Source of the DNA: Chloroflexota bacterium
GTDB taxonomy: Bacteria > Chloroflexota > Anaerolineae > Anaerolineales > Villigracilaceae
Reading direction: 5' to 3'
DNA length: 43,715 nt
NCBI GenBank assembly: GCA_016235425.1
Contig: JACRLC010000105.1
Location: 1 to 43,715 of the forward strand
Below are positions 24,883 to 33,062 of this stretch, piece after piece; position 1 is the stretch's first letter; each line of letters begins with the position of its first letter. A model generated the notes under the pieces. It searched no databases. It was not told the DNA's origin and worked only from the letters and a program-made list of their open reading frames with translations. Made by a program: the position numbers and the translations under genes.

Positions 24883-25710
24883 ATGTCTTTTCTTCTCGAA
24901 CCATTACAGTATGAATTCATGCTACGCGGCATGATCGCGTCTGTTCTAGTGGGCATTGTCTGCGCCGTTGTTGGCACGTATGTTGTCCTGCGCGGCATGG
25001 CCTTCTTCGGTGACGCGCTCGCGCACACGATCCTGCCCGGCATTGCGCTGGGTTATCTGATCAGCGGCGGGGCGCGGGATACATTATTTTGGTGGGCGCT
25101 GGGAACTGCCATCGCAGCCGCGCTGGGAATTGGGGCGATCAGCAAGCATGCCCAGGTCAGGGAGGATACGGCAATCGGGATCATCTTTGCAGGGATGTTT
25201 GCCCTGGGTATCGCGCTCATCTCAACGGTCCGAAGTTATGCGGTGGACTTGAGTCACTTTTTGTTTGGAGATGTCCTCGGAGTCTCGGTCCAAAGCCTGT
25301 GGCTGATCATCATCTTTGGCGGACTCGTCCTTTTGACCATCGCCGCGTTCTACAAGGAATTCATGACCCTTTCCTTCGATCCCGTTCTCGCCGTCACACT
25401 GAGACTCCCGGTTGGCCTGCTCAACAATCTTCTGCTTACTTTGATCGCTGTGACCGTTGCCGTCTCGCTTCAAACGGTTGGCGTGGCGCTGATGGTCGCC
25501 ATGCTCGTCACGCCCGCGGCGACGGCCTACCTGCTCACGCATCGCTTGCCGGTGATGATGATGCTGGCCGCCATGTTTGCCGCGTTATCGGGCGTTGCCG
25601 GTTTATATCTGTCCTATTATTTGAGCATCGCATCGGGCGCGGCGATAGTACTAACGGCCACCCTGTTTTTCCTCCTTGCATTCTTGTGGAAGCGGATGAA
25701 GTCCATATAA
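24883..25710 (+). CDS. znuB: Zinc ABC transporter permease
   Basis: 275 aa, ABC-3 family, about eight membrane helices. Typical start FLLEPLQYEFMLRGMIASVLVGIVC and the conserved GTYVVLRGMAFFGDALAHTILPGIALGYL, with later SFDPVLAVTLRLPVG and LVTPAATAYLLT. Forms the channel with ZnuC. The ATG directly follows the GTAAATC array and lacks an SD, so its translation may have changed when the cassette arrived. Confidence 0.92.
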   Translation: MSFLLEPLQYEFMLRGMIASVLVGIVCAVVGTYVVLRGMAFFGDALAHTILPGIALGYLISGGARDTLFWWALGTAIAAALGIGAISKHAQVREDTAIGIIFAGMFALGIALISTVRSYAVDLSHFLFGDVLGVSVQSLWLIIIFGGLVLLTIAAFYKEFMTLSFDPVLAVTLRLPVGLLNNLLLTLIAVTVAVSLQTVGVALMVAMLVTPAATAYLLTHRLPVMMMLAAMFAALSGVAGLYLSYYLSIASGAAIVLTATLFFLLAFLWKRMKSI

Positions 25711-25752
25711 TTACGGCGTTGTTATCCGTTTCCATCAGACAGGAGAAATCAT

Positions 25753-26184
25753 ATGCCTATAATTGAAGCATCCGTCAGCGTCAGCAAACCCGTCGAGAAA
25801 GTTTTCGAATTCATCACCAACTTCGACAGCCAGAAGAAACTTAATAACATGCTTACGGATATTATTGTCGGCGGGCCGGTTGCCGTTGGCACGAAGGTCA
25901 AATACAAAGGGACGGTCATGGGGCGCGCGTTCGAGACCGAAAATGAGATCGTAACCCTTGAACCGAACAAAGCATTTGGCATCAAGACCAAAGCCGCGCC
26001 GCCCGCTTCGGATGTGACCAATACCTACCTGCTTGAACAGGACGGCAGTGGCACGAAACTGACCGCCCAGATGGACACGGTCATCACCGGCGGTTTTCCC
26101 GGCGTGGAAGAAATGGTGAAAAACCAGTTGAAGAGCACGCTCGACCAAACGCTGGCCGCCATGAAGAAAGCGATTGAAAGTTAG
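25753..26184 (+). CDS. SRPBCC (START-like) family protein
   Basis: 143 aa. Fits the polyketide cyclase/SRPBCC fold: EASVSVSKPVEKVFEFITNFD at the start, GTKVKYKGTVMGRAFETENEIV in the middle strands, and a long C-terminal helix (EMVKNQLKSTLDQTLAAMKKAIE). These proteins hold a hydrophobic ligand in a cavity; the ligand cannot be predicted. SD AGGAGA. It has its own terminator and is probably independent of the zinc genes. Confidence 0.8.
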   Translation: MPIIEASVSVSKPVEKVFEFITNFDSQKKLNNMLTDIIVGGPVAVGTKVKYKGTVMGRAFETENEIVTLEPNKAFGIKTKAAPPASDVTNTYLLEQDGSGTKLTAQMDTVITGGFPGVEEMVKNQLKSTLDQTLAAMKKAIES

Positions 26185-26200
26185 TTCCCGTCTCTGAAAC

Positions 26201-26237
26201 AAATCCTCCTGCGAAATCATCTTGCAGGAGGATTTTT
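26201..26237 (+). terminator. Rho-independent terminator of the SRPBCC gene
   Basis: AAATCCTCCTGC-(11 nt)-GCAGGAGGATTT followed by TTATTT; 12-bp perfect stem. Confidence 0.85.
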
Positions 26238-26297
26238 ATTTATGCAAATAAAGCGACTGTCACCTGTAATAATTTCATTTCGGTTAAAATACAGCCC

Positions 26298-27791
26298 ATG
26301 CAAAACCATACACATTTCCGCAAATTACGAATTACCAATTACTTATTAATCCTTTTTCTCGCCTCCTGTTCATCCTTCGCTCCCACACCAACGCCGACCA
26401 TCACCTCCTCGCCTCCGCCTCCCACATCCACGGCAACTCCCACATCAACACCCACCCCGCTTCCATCGCCCACCCCCATCCCCGCACCAGCGCGCGCAAA
26501 ATACACTTTGGACACAACCATCAACTACGACGCACACACAGTCACTGTTGATGAAACCATCATGTATCCCAATCACACCGGCGAGCAATTGAATTCGCTC
26601 GTGCTTGCGCTTGTGCCCAACCTGTGGGATGGGAGTTTTTCCATGGCGGGCATCTCCATAGACGGCACACCCATCTCTTCCTACACCGTCAACGGCCAGC
26701 GGCTGGACATCACCCTTCCGTCCATGTTCATGCCTGAAACCGTGATGAATATCAATATTCAATACACGCTCGCGCTCCCCTTCGCCGAGCAGGAGGATCC
26801 CGGCATTTCACGTCCGCGCATTTACGGCTACACCATGCGCCAGATGAATCTCACGAATTGGTATCCGTTCGTTGTCCCGTTCATCAACGGCGAATGGGTT
26901 TTGCACGAACCGTGGTATTACGGCGAACATCTCGTGTACGACATCGCAGATTACGAAGTGAATCTCAAATTCACCGAAACGGGATCCATTCCCGTTGTCG
27001 CGGCGAGCGGATTTCCCGAACCGCTCACCGATTCCACGCGTTACACGATCACAGCCGCGCGCTCGTTTGCGCTTTCCGCCAGCCGCGAATTTCAAGTCTC
27101 CAGTGTGCAGGCAGGCGACGTAACCGTTTCCAGTTATTATTTTCCCTTCAGCGAAGGCGCCGGGTTGGCCGCATTGCAAACCAGCGCCGAGGCCGTGCAA
27201 TTGTACAGCCAACTTTTCGGACCGTACCCGCACAAGACACTTTCCCTCGTCATGGGTGATTTCAACGATGGCATGGAGTTCTCTGCATTCTTTTATCTCA
27301 GCCGCGACTTTTACGGCCTCTATGACGGCACATCCGCCAATTACTTGACCTTCGTTGCCGCGCACGAAACCGCGCATCAATGGTGGTTCGAGCAGGTCGC
27401 CAACGACCAGGCGCTTCAACCGTGGCTCGACGAATCGTTATGCACATATTCGGAGCGCATTTATTATGAAAACCTCCATTCCGAACTCGTCCCATGGTGG
27501 TGGTCGTATCGCATTGATTTTTACAACCCGCAGGGTTTTGCCGATATTCCAATTTATGACGGCCAGGGATTCCGTCCTTACACCAACGCCGCGTATTTTC
27601 GGGGCGCACATTTCCTCGAAGACCTGCGCGCCCGCATCGGCGACGAGGTCTTCTTTGCCTTTCTTCAGGATTACCTCGCGCAGAGACGCGGCAGGATCGT
27701 CACCGCCAATGACTTCTTCCGCATTCTCAGCACACATACCACCATCGATTACTCGGACATCATCCGCCAGTATTTCCAAAACGTTTATTGA
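26298..27791 (+). CDS. M1-type metallopeptidase lipoprotein (copy A)
   Basis: 497 aa. Lipoprotein signal ending LFLASC, then a 45-residue Pro/Thr/Ser linker (about 25-70). Gluzincin catalytic motif HETAH followed by exactly 18 residues and Glu (DESLCTYSE). NAAYFRGAHF is the likely catalytic-Tyr segment. The usual GxMEN exopeptidase motif reads DGMEFSAF, so the Asn is replaced. The N-terminal KLRITNYLL is encoded by a heptamer array. TAAAAT lies 7 nt before the ATG and there is no SD, so the mRNA is probably leaderless. Extracytoplasmic peptidase; substrate unknown. Confidence 0.82.
   Translation: MQNHTHFRKLRITNYLLILFLASCSSFAPTPTPTITSSPPPPTSTATPTSTPTPLPSPTPIPAPARAKYTLDTTINYDAHTVTVDETIMYPNHTGEQLNSLVLALVPNLWDGSFSMAGISIDGTPISSYTVNGQRLDITLPSMFMPETVMNINIQYTLALPFAEQEDPGISRPRIYGYTMRQMNLTNWYPFVVPFINGEWVLHEPWYYGEHLVYDIADYEVNLKFTETGSIPVVAASGFPEPLTDSTRYTITAARSFALSASREFQVSSVQAGDVTVSSYYFPFSEGAGLAALQTSAEAVQLYSQLFGPYPHKTLSLVMGDFNDGMEFSAFFYLSRDFYGLYDGTSANYLTFVAAHETAHQWWFEQVANDQALQPWLDESLCTYSERIYYENLHSELVPWWWSYRIDFYNPQGFADIPIYDGQGFRPYTNAAYFRGAHFLEDLRARIGDEVFFAFLQDYLAQRRGRIVTANDFFRILSTHTTIDYSDIIRQYFQNVY
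26322..26349. repeat. Heptamer array AATTAC type inside a signal peptide
   Basis: Units AAATTAC, GAATTAC, CAATTAC, TTATTAA. It is in frame and encodes KLRITNYLL of the lipoprotein signal region. Confidence 0.6.
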
Positions 27792-29395
27792 TGACCAACA
27801 CTCGCTCGCGTTCGTTTCGGTTCACGCAACACGCAACACGGATATTGTGCTCCGTGTTTTTTTCGACTCTCCTGGCCTCCTGCTTTTCCCGCACCCCAAC
27901 ACCGCCTCAATTCCCGACCTTTATCCTGGTGACGAAAGACCCCAATTCATCTCCCACCCCCACAGCTTTTCAGCCTTCCACCCAAAACGAAACGCCGTTA
28001 CCCACATTTACTCCCGCGCCAACGCAGACAAACACGCCTGAGCCGACACTTACATTCACACCCCTGCCCATTCCGCCCACAGTGGTCCCGCCCGTGAATA
28101 CGGCCGCGCCGCCGGCCACATCCACGCGGACGAATTACATTTTGTACGCGACGCTTGATTTCAACGCGCACACCCTCTCGGTGGATGAGACCATCCGCTA
28201 TTACAACAATACAGGCACGACCCTATCGGATGTTGTTCTGTCCGTTCAGCCTAATCGGTATGGCAATTGCTTTACGCTCAATTCCTTTTTGCAGGATAAC
28301 GCCGCGTTGGCTTCCCATGACATCAACAACCAGCAGCTGACGGCTTATCTGTCCCGACCCATCCCACCCGGCGACGCGGCAACGTTTACATTGAGCTTCA
28401 CTTTGTCCCTGCCCGCCAAAGCCTCCGATGGTTTATTTGGCTATGACTTCAACCAGGTCAACCTTGTGGATTGGTATCCGTTCATTGTTCCCTACAATGG
28501 CGGCTGGGTATTGCACGACCCGATGCCTTTCGGCGAACATCTTGTGTATGACTCATCCGACATTGAAGTGAATATCAAAACCGGCGCGGAGGTGGTCATT
28601 GCCGCGAGCGCACCGTCCGAAGCCAACGGTGAATGGACGCGCTACCGTCTCTACGGCGCGCGCACATTCGCACTGTCAGCCAGCAATGAATTCCTTATGT
28701 CGGAATCAGCTGTCGGGACGGTTGTGATTCGATCATATTATTTTAGCGGGTACGAAGGCGCGGGGGAGGCGATCCTTCATGCGGCGGTGCAGTCGGTCGC
28801 GTTGTTTGACGTCAAGTTTGCGGAGTATCCGTATCAAAGTCTCGCGGTGGTGCAGGCAGATATACACGACGGTCAGGAATACGATGGGCTTGTTTTTCTT
28901 TCCACGGATTTTTACGGTCAATACGGCGGCGGGGGCGGAAAGAGTAATTTGATAACCATCGGCGTGCACGAGATCGCGCATCAATGGTGGTTTGGATTGG
29001 TTGGCAATGACCAGGCGGTTGAGCCGTGGCTCGATGAAGCGATGGCTGTTTACAGCGAGAGAATTTTTTACGAATTCACGTATCCGCGTTATGGTGATTG
29101 GTGGTGGCAGTTCCGCGTAGATTACTTTGGGCCGAGCGGTTACGTGGATACGCAGATCTACAACGGCGGCACATTCCGCGCGTATACCAACGCGGTCTAT
29201 TTGAACGGCGCGTATTTTATCGAGGGGCTTCGCACGCGCATGGGTGACGACAATTTTTACCGCTTCCTCAAGGATTACGCATCGCGCTACAGCCGCGGAC
29301 GCACAACGGCGTATGATTTCTTCGCGGTGGTGCGCCAGAACACGGACGCGGATATCAGCGATTTAATCAACACATATTTTCAGGGCGATTACTGA
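27791..29395 (+). CDS. M1-type metallopeptidase lipoprotein (copy B)
   Basis: 534 aa, start ATG at 27791 overlapping the previous stop by one base (TGATG), so translation is coupled. Paralog of copy A. Lipobox LLASC, then a longer Pro/Thr linker (to about 115). HEIAH, 18 residues, then Glu (DEAMAVYSE) gives an intact zinc site; NAVYLNGAYFIEG follows. The GxMEN position reads DGQEYDGL, so Met and Asn are both replaced. The two copies form a two-gene operon and probably act on different peptides, or have lost strict aminopeptidase specificity. Confidence 0.82.
   Translation: MTNTRSRSFRFTQHATRILCSVFFSTLLASCFSRTPTPPQFPTFILVTKDPNSSPTPTAFQPSTQNETPLPTFTPAPTQTNTPEPTLTFTPLPIPPTVVPPVNTAAPPATSTRTNYILYATLDFNAHTLSVDETIRYYNNTGTTLSDVVLSVQPNRYGNCFTLNSFLQDNAALASHDINNQQLTAYLSRPIPPGDAATFTLSFTLSLPAKASDGLFGYDFNQVNLVDWYPFIVPYNGGWVLHDPMPFGEHLVYDSSDIEVNIKTGAEVVIAASAPSEANGEWTRYRLYGARTFALSASNEFLMSESAVGTVVIRSYYFSGYEGAGEAILHAAVQSVALFDVKFAEYPYQSLAVVQADIHDGQEYDGLVFLSTDFYGQYGGGGGKSNLITIGVHEIAHQWWFGLVGNDQAVEPWLDEAMAVYSERIFYEFTYPRYGDWWWQFRVDYFGPSGYVDTQIYNGGTFRAYTNAVYLNGAYFIEGLRTRMGDDNFYRFLKDYASRYSRGRTTAYDFFAVVRQNTDADISDLINTYFQGDY
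27824..27844. repeat. Short heptamer array ACGCAAC in a signal peptide
   Basis: Units ACGCAAC, ACGCAAC, ACGGATA near the start of copy B, encoding part of its N-region (TQHATRI). Only two exact units. Confidence 0.35.
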
Positions 29396-29404
29396 TAGCT
29401 TTCC

Positions 29405-29487
29405 GGAGTCCAACGTCTCCCGACGTTGGAAGCAGCGCTATGGAATAAAATCAGACGCTCCAAAGTCAGGAGACTTCGGACTCCGTA
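29405..29487. repeat. Palindromic repeat (GGAGTCCAACGTCTCCCGACGTTGG family)
   Basis: Left hairpin ggagtccaacg/cgacgttgg, a central AT-richer spacer, then ccaaagtcaggagacttcgg and ggactccg, so the ends are inverted copies. Same family as 6434-6535, here without the nested insert. Confidence 0.7.
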
Positions 29488-29491
29488 ATTC

Positions 29492-29500
29492 TGTTACAAT
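29492..29500 (+). promoter_or_regulatory. Extended -10 promoter of the hydrolase gene
   Basis: TGTTACAAT, an extended -10 (TG-n-TACAAT) just after the repeat; the -35 region would lie in the repeat itself. Leader of about 26 nt with SD GAGG. Confidence 0.45.
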
Positions 29501-29532
29501 TCGCCCTCGAATTTCCCCGTCGAGGTTCCATT

Positions 29533-30390
29533 GTGAGACTTGAAGAAAATTATATCGAGACCAACGGCATTCGCTTGCGCGTTGTTGAGGCAGGACCGAA
29601 ATCCGGCCCGCCGGTACTTTTGCTCCACGGCTTTCCTGAATTTTCGTACGGGTGGCGAAAACAATTCCCCGCTTTGGTTGAGGCGGGATTTCGCGTCATT
29701 GCGCCGGATCAGCGCGGCTATAACCTGAGCGATAAACCCAAAGGCGTGAAGGCTTATCGCGTGGAAGAACTGGTCAACGACGTTGTCGGTTTGATCGACG
29801 CGCTGGATTATGAAAAGGTGAATTTGGTGGGGCACGATTGGGGCGCAATTGTCGCCTGGACGCTGGCAATCCGCCAGCCGAAACGATTACACCGTTTGGG
29901 GATTCTCAATGTGCCGCACCCCGCAGTAATGAGGCGTTTTCTGCAACGCGATCTCGATCAAATCCGCCGTTCATGGTACGCATTCTTCTTTCAGTTGCCG
30001 TGGCTGCCTGAAGCGCGTATGCGCGCCGGCGATTGGCGCGGCGCGGCGCGCGCTATGCGCGGCAGTGGCAGGCTGCATACTTTTACAAATGGAGACATGG
30101 TTGAGTACAAAAAGGCCTGGTCGCAACCGGGCACGATGAACGCGATGATCAATTGGTATCGCGCCGCGGCCCGGTACGGACTGCAGATGCCGAAGGACTT
30201 GCGGGTTCATGTGCCGACTCTCATGCTGTGGGGGATGAAGGATGTGGCGCTCACTCACCGCATGGCTCGCCCAAGCATGGAATATTGCGATGACGGCAGG
30301 CTGGTTCTATTTCAAGATGCCACACATTGGGTTCAACTCGATGCGGCAGAGCAGGTCAATGAATTATTGATCGAGTTTGTGAAGAGTTGA
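29533..30390 (+). CDS. Alpha/beta hydrolase, epoxide hydrolase-like
   Basis: 285 aa, GTG start with SD GAGG 7 nt upstream. Epoxide-hydrolase type: HGFPEFSYGW (oxyanion HGxP, about 34-43), APDQRGYNLSDKP, GHDWGAIVAW with Asp as nucleophile (about 101-110), a helical cap, then MWGMKDVALTHRM with the acid, and DATHWVQLDA with the catalytic His. Asp, not Ser, suggests epoxide or haloalkane substrates. Physiological substrate unknown. Followed by its own terminator. Confidence 0.85.
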   Translation: MRLEENYIETNGIRLRVVEAGPKSGPPVLLLHGFPEFSYGWRKQFPALVEAGFRVIAPDQRGYNLSDKPKGVKAYRVEELVNDVVGLIDALDYEKVNLVGHDWGAIVAWTLAIRQPKRLHRLGILNVPHPAVMRRFLQRDLDQIRRSWYAFFFQLPWLPEARMRAGDWRGAARAMRGSGRLHTFTNGDMVEYKKAWSQPGTMNAMINWYRAAARYGLQMPKDLRVHVPTLMLWGMKDVALTHRMARPSMEYCDDGRLVLFQDATHWVQLDAAEQVNELLIEFVKS

Positions 30391-30394
30391 TTGA

Positions 30395-30437
30395 CAAAAG
30401 TCCTGAGGATTAGAGAATTCTCAGGACTTTTGTTTTT
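30395..30437 (+). terminator. Rho-independent terminator of the hydrolase gene
   Basis: CAAAAGTCCTGAG-(12 nt)-CTCAGGACTTTTG followed by TTTTTAT; 13-bp perfect stem. Confidence 0.92.
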
Positions 30438-30440
30438 ATC

Positions 30441-30468
30441 TTGACATCTACATATTTGTAACTATAAT
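30441..30468 (+). promoter_or_regulatory. Promoter of the Rrf2-rib operon
   Basis: TTGACA (30441-30446), 16 nt, TATAAT (30463-30468): full consensus. Predicted start at 30475-30477, on the ATG itself, so a leaderless mRNA. Confidence 0.85.
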
Positions 30469-30478
30469 AGTTACAAAT
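30454..30478. promoter_or_regulatory. 25-bp perfect palindrome, Rrf2 autorepression operator
   Basis: ATTTGTAACTAT-A-ATAGTTACAAAT (12-1-12). It covers the -10 box, the start point and the first two bases of the ATG. The TTGTAAC half-site resembles operators of YwnA-type Rrf2 proteins as I recall them. Binding here would block transcription completely. Confidence 0.8.
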
Positions 30479-30899
30479 GAATACCAACTTGCGTTTTGCC
30501 ATTTCGATCCATGCCCTCACCCTGCTGGCAACTTCGAGCGACCCGCTCACATCCGAAGCGATTGCCACAAGTGTGGACACAAATCCCGTCGTCGTGCGCC
30601 GCGCGATGGCGAGTTTGCGCGAGCATGGACTGGTGGAATCCAAGCCCGGCGCGCACGGCGGCTGGAGACTTTTGCGCGCGCCGAGCCAGATTGGATTGTG
30701 CGAGGTGTATCGCAGTCTTGGGAGCGAGGATGTGCTTGCCATGCACAGCCATCCAAACCAGCATTGCCGCGTCGGCGCGCACATCAAAGGCGCGTTGACG
30801 GGAATCTTCGCAACCGCGCAGGCCGGGATGGAAAATGCGCTTGGCAAATACACGATTGCAGACGTGTTGACGGATGTGCTTGCGAGAGGCGAAAAGTAA
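30477..30899 (+). CDS. Rrf2-family (YwnA-like) transcriptional regulator
   Basis: 140 aa. Winged helix typical of Rrf2: LRFAISIHALTLLA, LTSEAIATSVDTNPVVVRRAMASLREHGLVESKPGAHGGWRL. It has only two Cys (GLCEVY and HCRVG), not the CX5CX7C-like cluster of IscR or NsrR, so an Fe-S cluster is unlikely. It begins on a palindromic operator and has no leader. It heads an operon with the RibD-like reductase, RibA and an SDR, all close or overlapping, so it probably controls flavin-pathway genes or reacts to a redox or electrophile signal. Confidence 0.88.
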   Translation: MNTNLRFAISIHALTLLATSSDPLTSEAIATSVDTNPVVVRRAMASLREHGLVESKPGAHGGWRLLRAPSQIGLCEVYRSLGSEDVLAMHSHPNQHCRVGAHIKGALTGIFATAQAGMENALGKYTIADVLTDVLARGEK

Positions 30900-30903
30900 A
30901 TCC

Positions 30904-31590
30904 ATGAACCGCCCCTACACCTACGTCAACGTCGCGATGACAGCCGACGGCAAAATAGACACCTTTGAACGCAAAGGCTCGGCCATTTCTTCGCCGCGCG
31001 ACAAGGAACGAGTTGACATACTGCGCGCAGAATCTGACGCGATTCTCGTAGGCGGGCACACACTCCTCGACGAAGACCCGAAGTTGACGGTCAAATCCGA
31101 AGCATTGCGCGCCGAACGCGTCGCGCGCGGGCTTGCGCCGAATCCCGTCAAAGTGGGAATAGCCTCGATTGCAAACATCAAACCCGATTCAGACTTTCTG
31201 AATGTTGGTCCGGCGCGGGTCGTAATATTTACGACGAATCAAACGTCCAATGACCAACTTGAAATGCTCCGTTCGTGCGGCGCGGAAGTTTTTATGCACG
31301 AGGGGCCGCGCGTCAATCTTGAAAAAATGATGCAAACCTTGAAAGAGATCGGCATCAACCGTCTCATGGTGGAAGGCGGCGGGACGATGAATTTCGAGTT
31401 GATCAAACTTGGTCTCGTGGATGAAATTACAGCCTACGTCGCACCGATGATCTTCGGGGGCGCGAAGGCTCCTACAATGGCAGACAGCCTCGGCGTCCCG
31501 CGCGAAGCGGCTTTTCATCTGCAATTGATTGATGTTCAAAAATGGGACGATGGCGGGGTCGTCTTGAAATATAAAGTTGAAAACAGGTGA
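30904..31590 (+). CDS. RibD C-terminal-type pyrimidine reductase
   Basis: 228 aa from the ATG 4 nt after the regulator's stop. Dihydrofolate reductase-like fold of RibD-C/archaeal RIB7 enzymes: VNVAMTADGKIDT, LRAESDAILVGGHTLLDEDPKLTVKS (about 40-65), RLMVEGGGTMNFELIKLGLVDE and YVAPMIFGG. These NADPH enzymes reduce the ribosylamino-pyrimidine intermediate of riboflavin synthesis. There is no deaminase domain, so it is the stand-alone type. The neighbour RibA supports the flavin role. Its stop codon lies in a hairpin arm. Confidence 0.85.
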   Translation: MNRPYTYVNVAMTADGKIDTFERKGSAISSPRDKERVDILRAESDAILVGGHTLLDEDPKLTVKSEALRAERVARGLAPNPVKVGIASIANIKPDSDFLNVGPARVVIFTTNQTSNDQLEMLRSCGAEVFMHEGPRVNLEKMMQTLKEIGINRLMVEGGGTMNFELIKLGLVDEITAYVAPMIFGGAKAPTMADSLGVPREAAFHLQLIDVQKWDDGGVVLKYKVENR

Positions 31591-31623
31591 CAGTCACTTC
31601 TTTGAAAAAAGTGACTGTCACCT
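31585..31623 (+). terminator. 15-bp hairpin between the reductase and ribA
   Basis: AGGTGACAGTCACTT-(9 nt)-AAGTGACTGTCACCT. The reductase stop TGA is in the left arm. After it comes AAAAAGGA, the ribA SD, not a T-run, so it is more likely an mRNA stability or coupling element. GACTGTCACCT also occurs at 26255-26265. Confidence 0.5.
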
Positions 31624-31636
31624 AAAAAGGAAAAAC

Positions 31637-32395
31637 ATGACTACGATTACACACGAACAAATCCAGTATCTGCTGGACGAAAATTGCTGCCACGAATGTG
31701 AAGGGGTGGGAAAAGATAAAGTCTGCGTACGGATCGAAGCGATTGCAGAGCTGCCATCGAGATTTGGCGATTTTCACATCATCGCGTTTTGGAATAACCG
31801 CGATGGCAAGGAACACGTCGCGATCATCAAAGGCGATGTGCTTGGTGCGGAGGATGTGCCTGTGCGCCTGCATTCCGAGTGTCTCACGGGCGACGTGATT
31901 GGCTCACTGCGCTGCGATTGCCGCGACCAGCTCGAAGCCGCGCTCAGGATGATCGGCCAGATGGACAGGGGCATCGTGCTTTATCTTCGCCAGGAGGGAC
32001 GCGGCATTGGCCTCACCAACAAGATCCGCGCCTACAGCTTGCAGGACCAGGGACTCGATACAGTCGAGGCGAATCTCGCCCTCGGCTTCCGCGACGATGA
32101 ACGTGATTACGCCGTAGCCGCGCACATGTTGATGTCGCTCAAGGTCAAGTCCATCAAGCTGATCACCAACAACCCGAAGAAGATCCAGCAGCTCACCGAT
32201 CATGGCATCGAGATCAGCGACCGCATTCCACACATCATGGAACCGAACGAGCACAATCTTTTCTATCTCGAAACCAAAGCCGCCAAGTCCGGTCACATGA
32301 TTGATTTCCGCGGCAAGGAACATTTCGTCGAACAGGATGACCGCCCAATCGTGAAGGGCATGACCGAGCACCAGATCAAAGCGTTGTATGAATAG
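31637..32395 (+). CDS. ribA: GTP cyclohydrolase II
   Basis: Opens GTP to the first pyrimidine of riboflavin synthesis, releasing formate and pyrophosphate. 252 aa, with an N-terminal extension including CCHECEGVGKDKVC. Core signatures: VRLHSECLTGDVIGSLRCDC with the three zinc Cys, YLRQEGRGIGLTNKIRAY with the catalytic residues, QDQGLDTVEANLALGF, and LITNNPKKIQQL. The C-terminal tail (about 215-252) is longer than in E. coli RibA. No fused RibB domain. SD AAGGA. Overlaps the next gene by 8 bp. Confidence 0.95.
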   Translation: MTTITHEQIQYLLDENCCHECEGVGKDKVCVRIEAIAELPSRFGDFHIIAFWNNRDGKEHVAIIKGDVLGAEDVPVRLHSECLTGDVIGSLRCDCRDQLEAALRMIGQMDRGIVLYLRQEGRGIGLTNKIRAYSLQDQGLDTVEANLALGFRDDERDYAVAAHMLMSLKVKSIKLITNNPKKIQQLTDHGIEISDRIPHIMEPNEHNLFYLETKAAKSGHMIDFRGKEHFVEQDDRPIVKGMTEHQIKALYE

Positions 32396-33059
32396 CGCCA
32401 TCGTCATTACCGGCGCAACGGGAGTGTTGGGAAATCTCGCTGCCAAAACATTTGCAGAGCGCGGCAACTCATTGGCGCTCCTCGATCACGACAAAGATAA
32501 ATTGGACTCCCTTGCCCTCGGCTTGAACCTGCCGGATGAACGATTATTCAAGCTGACAGTTGATCTGCGCGACGGGCAGGCGGTTCGATCCGCCGCCGAA
32601 GCTGTTTCCGCTAAATTCGGCGGAATCTCCGCTTTGATTCATCTCGTCGGCGGCTGGGTGGGCGGCAAGACCATCCCTGAAACTTCCGCCGAAGATTTTG
32701 AATTCATGCTCAACCAGCACGCATGGACAACGTTTCACTTGTTCAAGTCCTTCGCTCCACATCTCGCCGCGAATGGATGGGGACGAGTCGTCACGCTTTC
32801 CGTTCCTCTCGGAGTGATTCCCTTTGGGACGAGGGGTGCGTACGCCGCAGGCAAGGCCGCGCAGGAAGCATTGGTTCAATCCCTGGCAGATGAATTGAAA
32901 GAGAATGGCGTGGCGGCGAATGTGATCCACGTCAAATCCATTGACGTGAAAAACGAGGGCAAAGGCACATCGCCTGCGGAGATCGTTTCCGCGATTCTGT
33001 ATCTTTTCTCGGATGATGCTGCGAAGATAAACGGGGCGAAGATACCGCTTTATCGATGA
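32388..33059 (+). CDS. Short-chain dehydrogenase/reductase
   Basis: 223 aa. N-terminal TGATGVLG nucleotide site (about 8-15), Asp in LLDHDKDK suggesting NAD(H), LIHLVGGWVGG where NNAG is usual, VVTLSVPLG with the Ser, and YAAGKAA with Tyr and Lys. Overlaps ribA by 8 bp, so it is translated together with it. The substrate is unknown; the operon suggests a pterin, flavin or redox-linked role, but this is only context. Confidence 0.8.
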   Translation: MNSAIVITGATGVLGNLAAKTFAERGNSLALLDHDKDKLDSLALGLNLPDERLFKLTVDLRDGQAVRSAAEAVSAKFGGISALIHLVGGWVGGKTIPETSAEDFEFMLNQHAWTTFHLFKSFAPHLAANGWGRVVTLSVPLGVIPFGTRGAYAAGKAAQEALVQSLADELKENGVAANVIHVKSIDVKNEGKGTSPAEIVSAILYLFSDDAAKINGAKIPLYR

Positions 33060-33062
33060 GAC

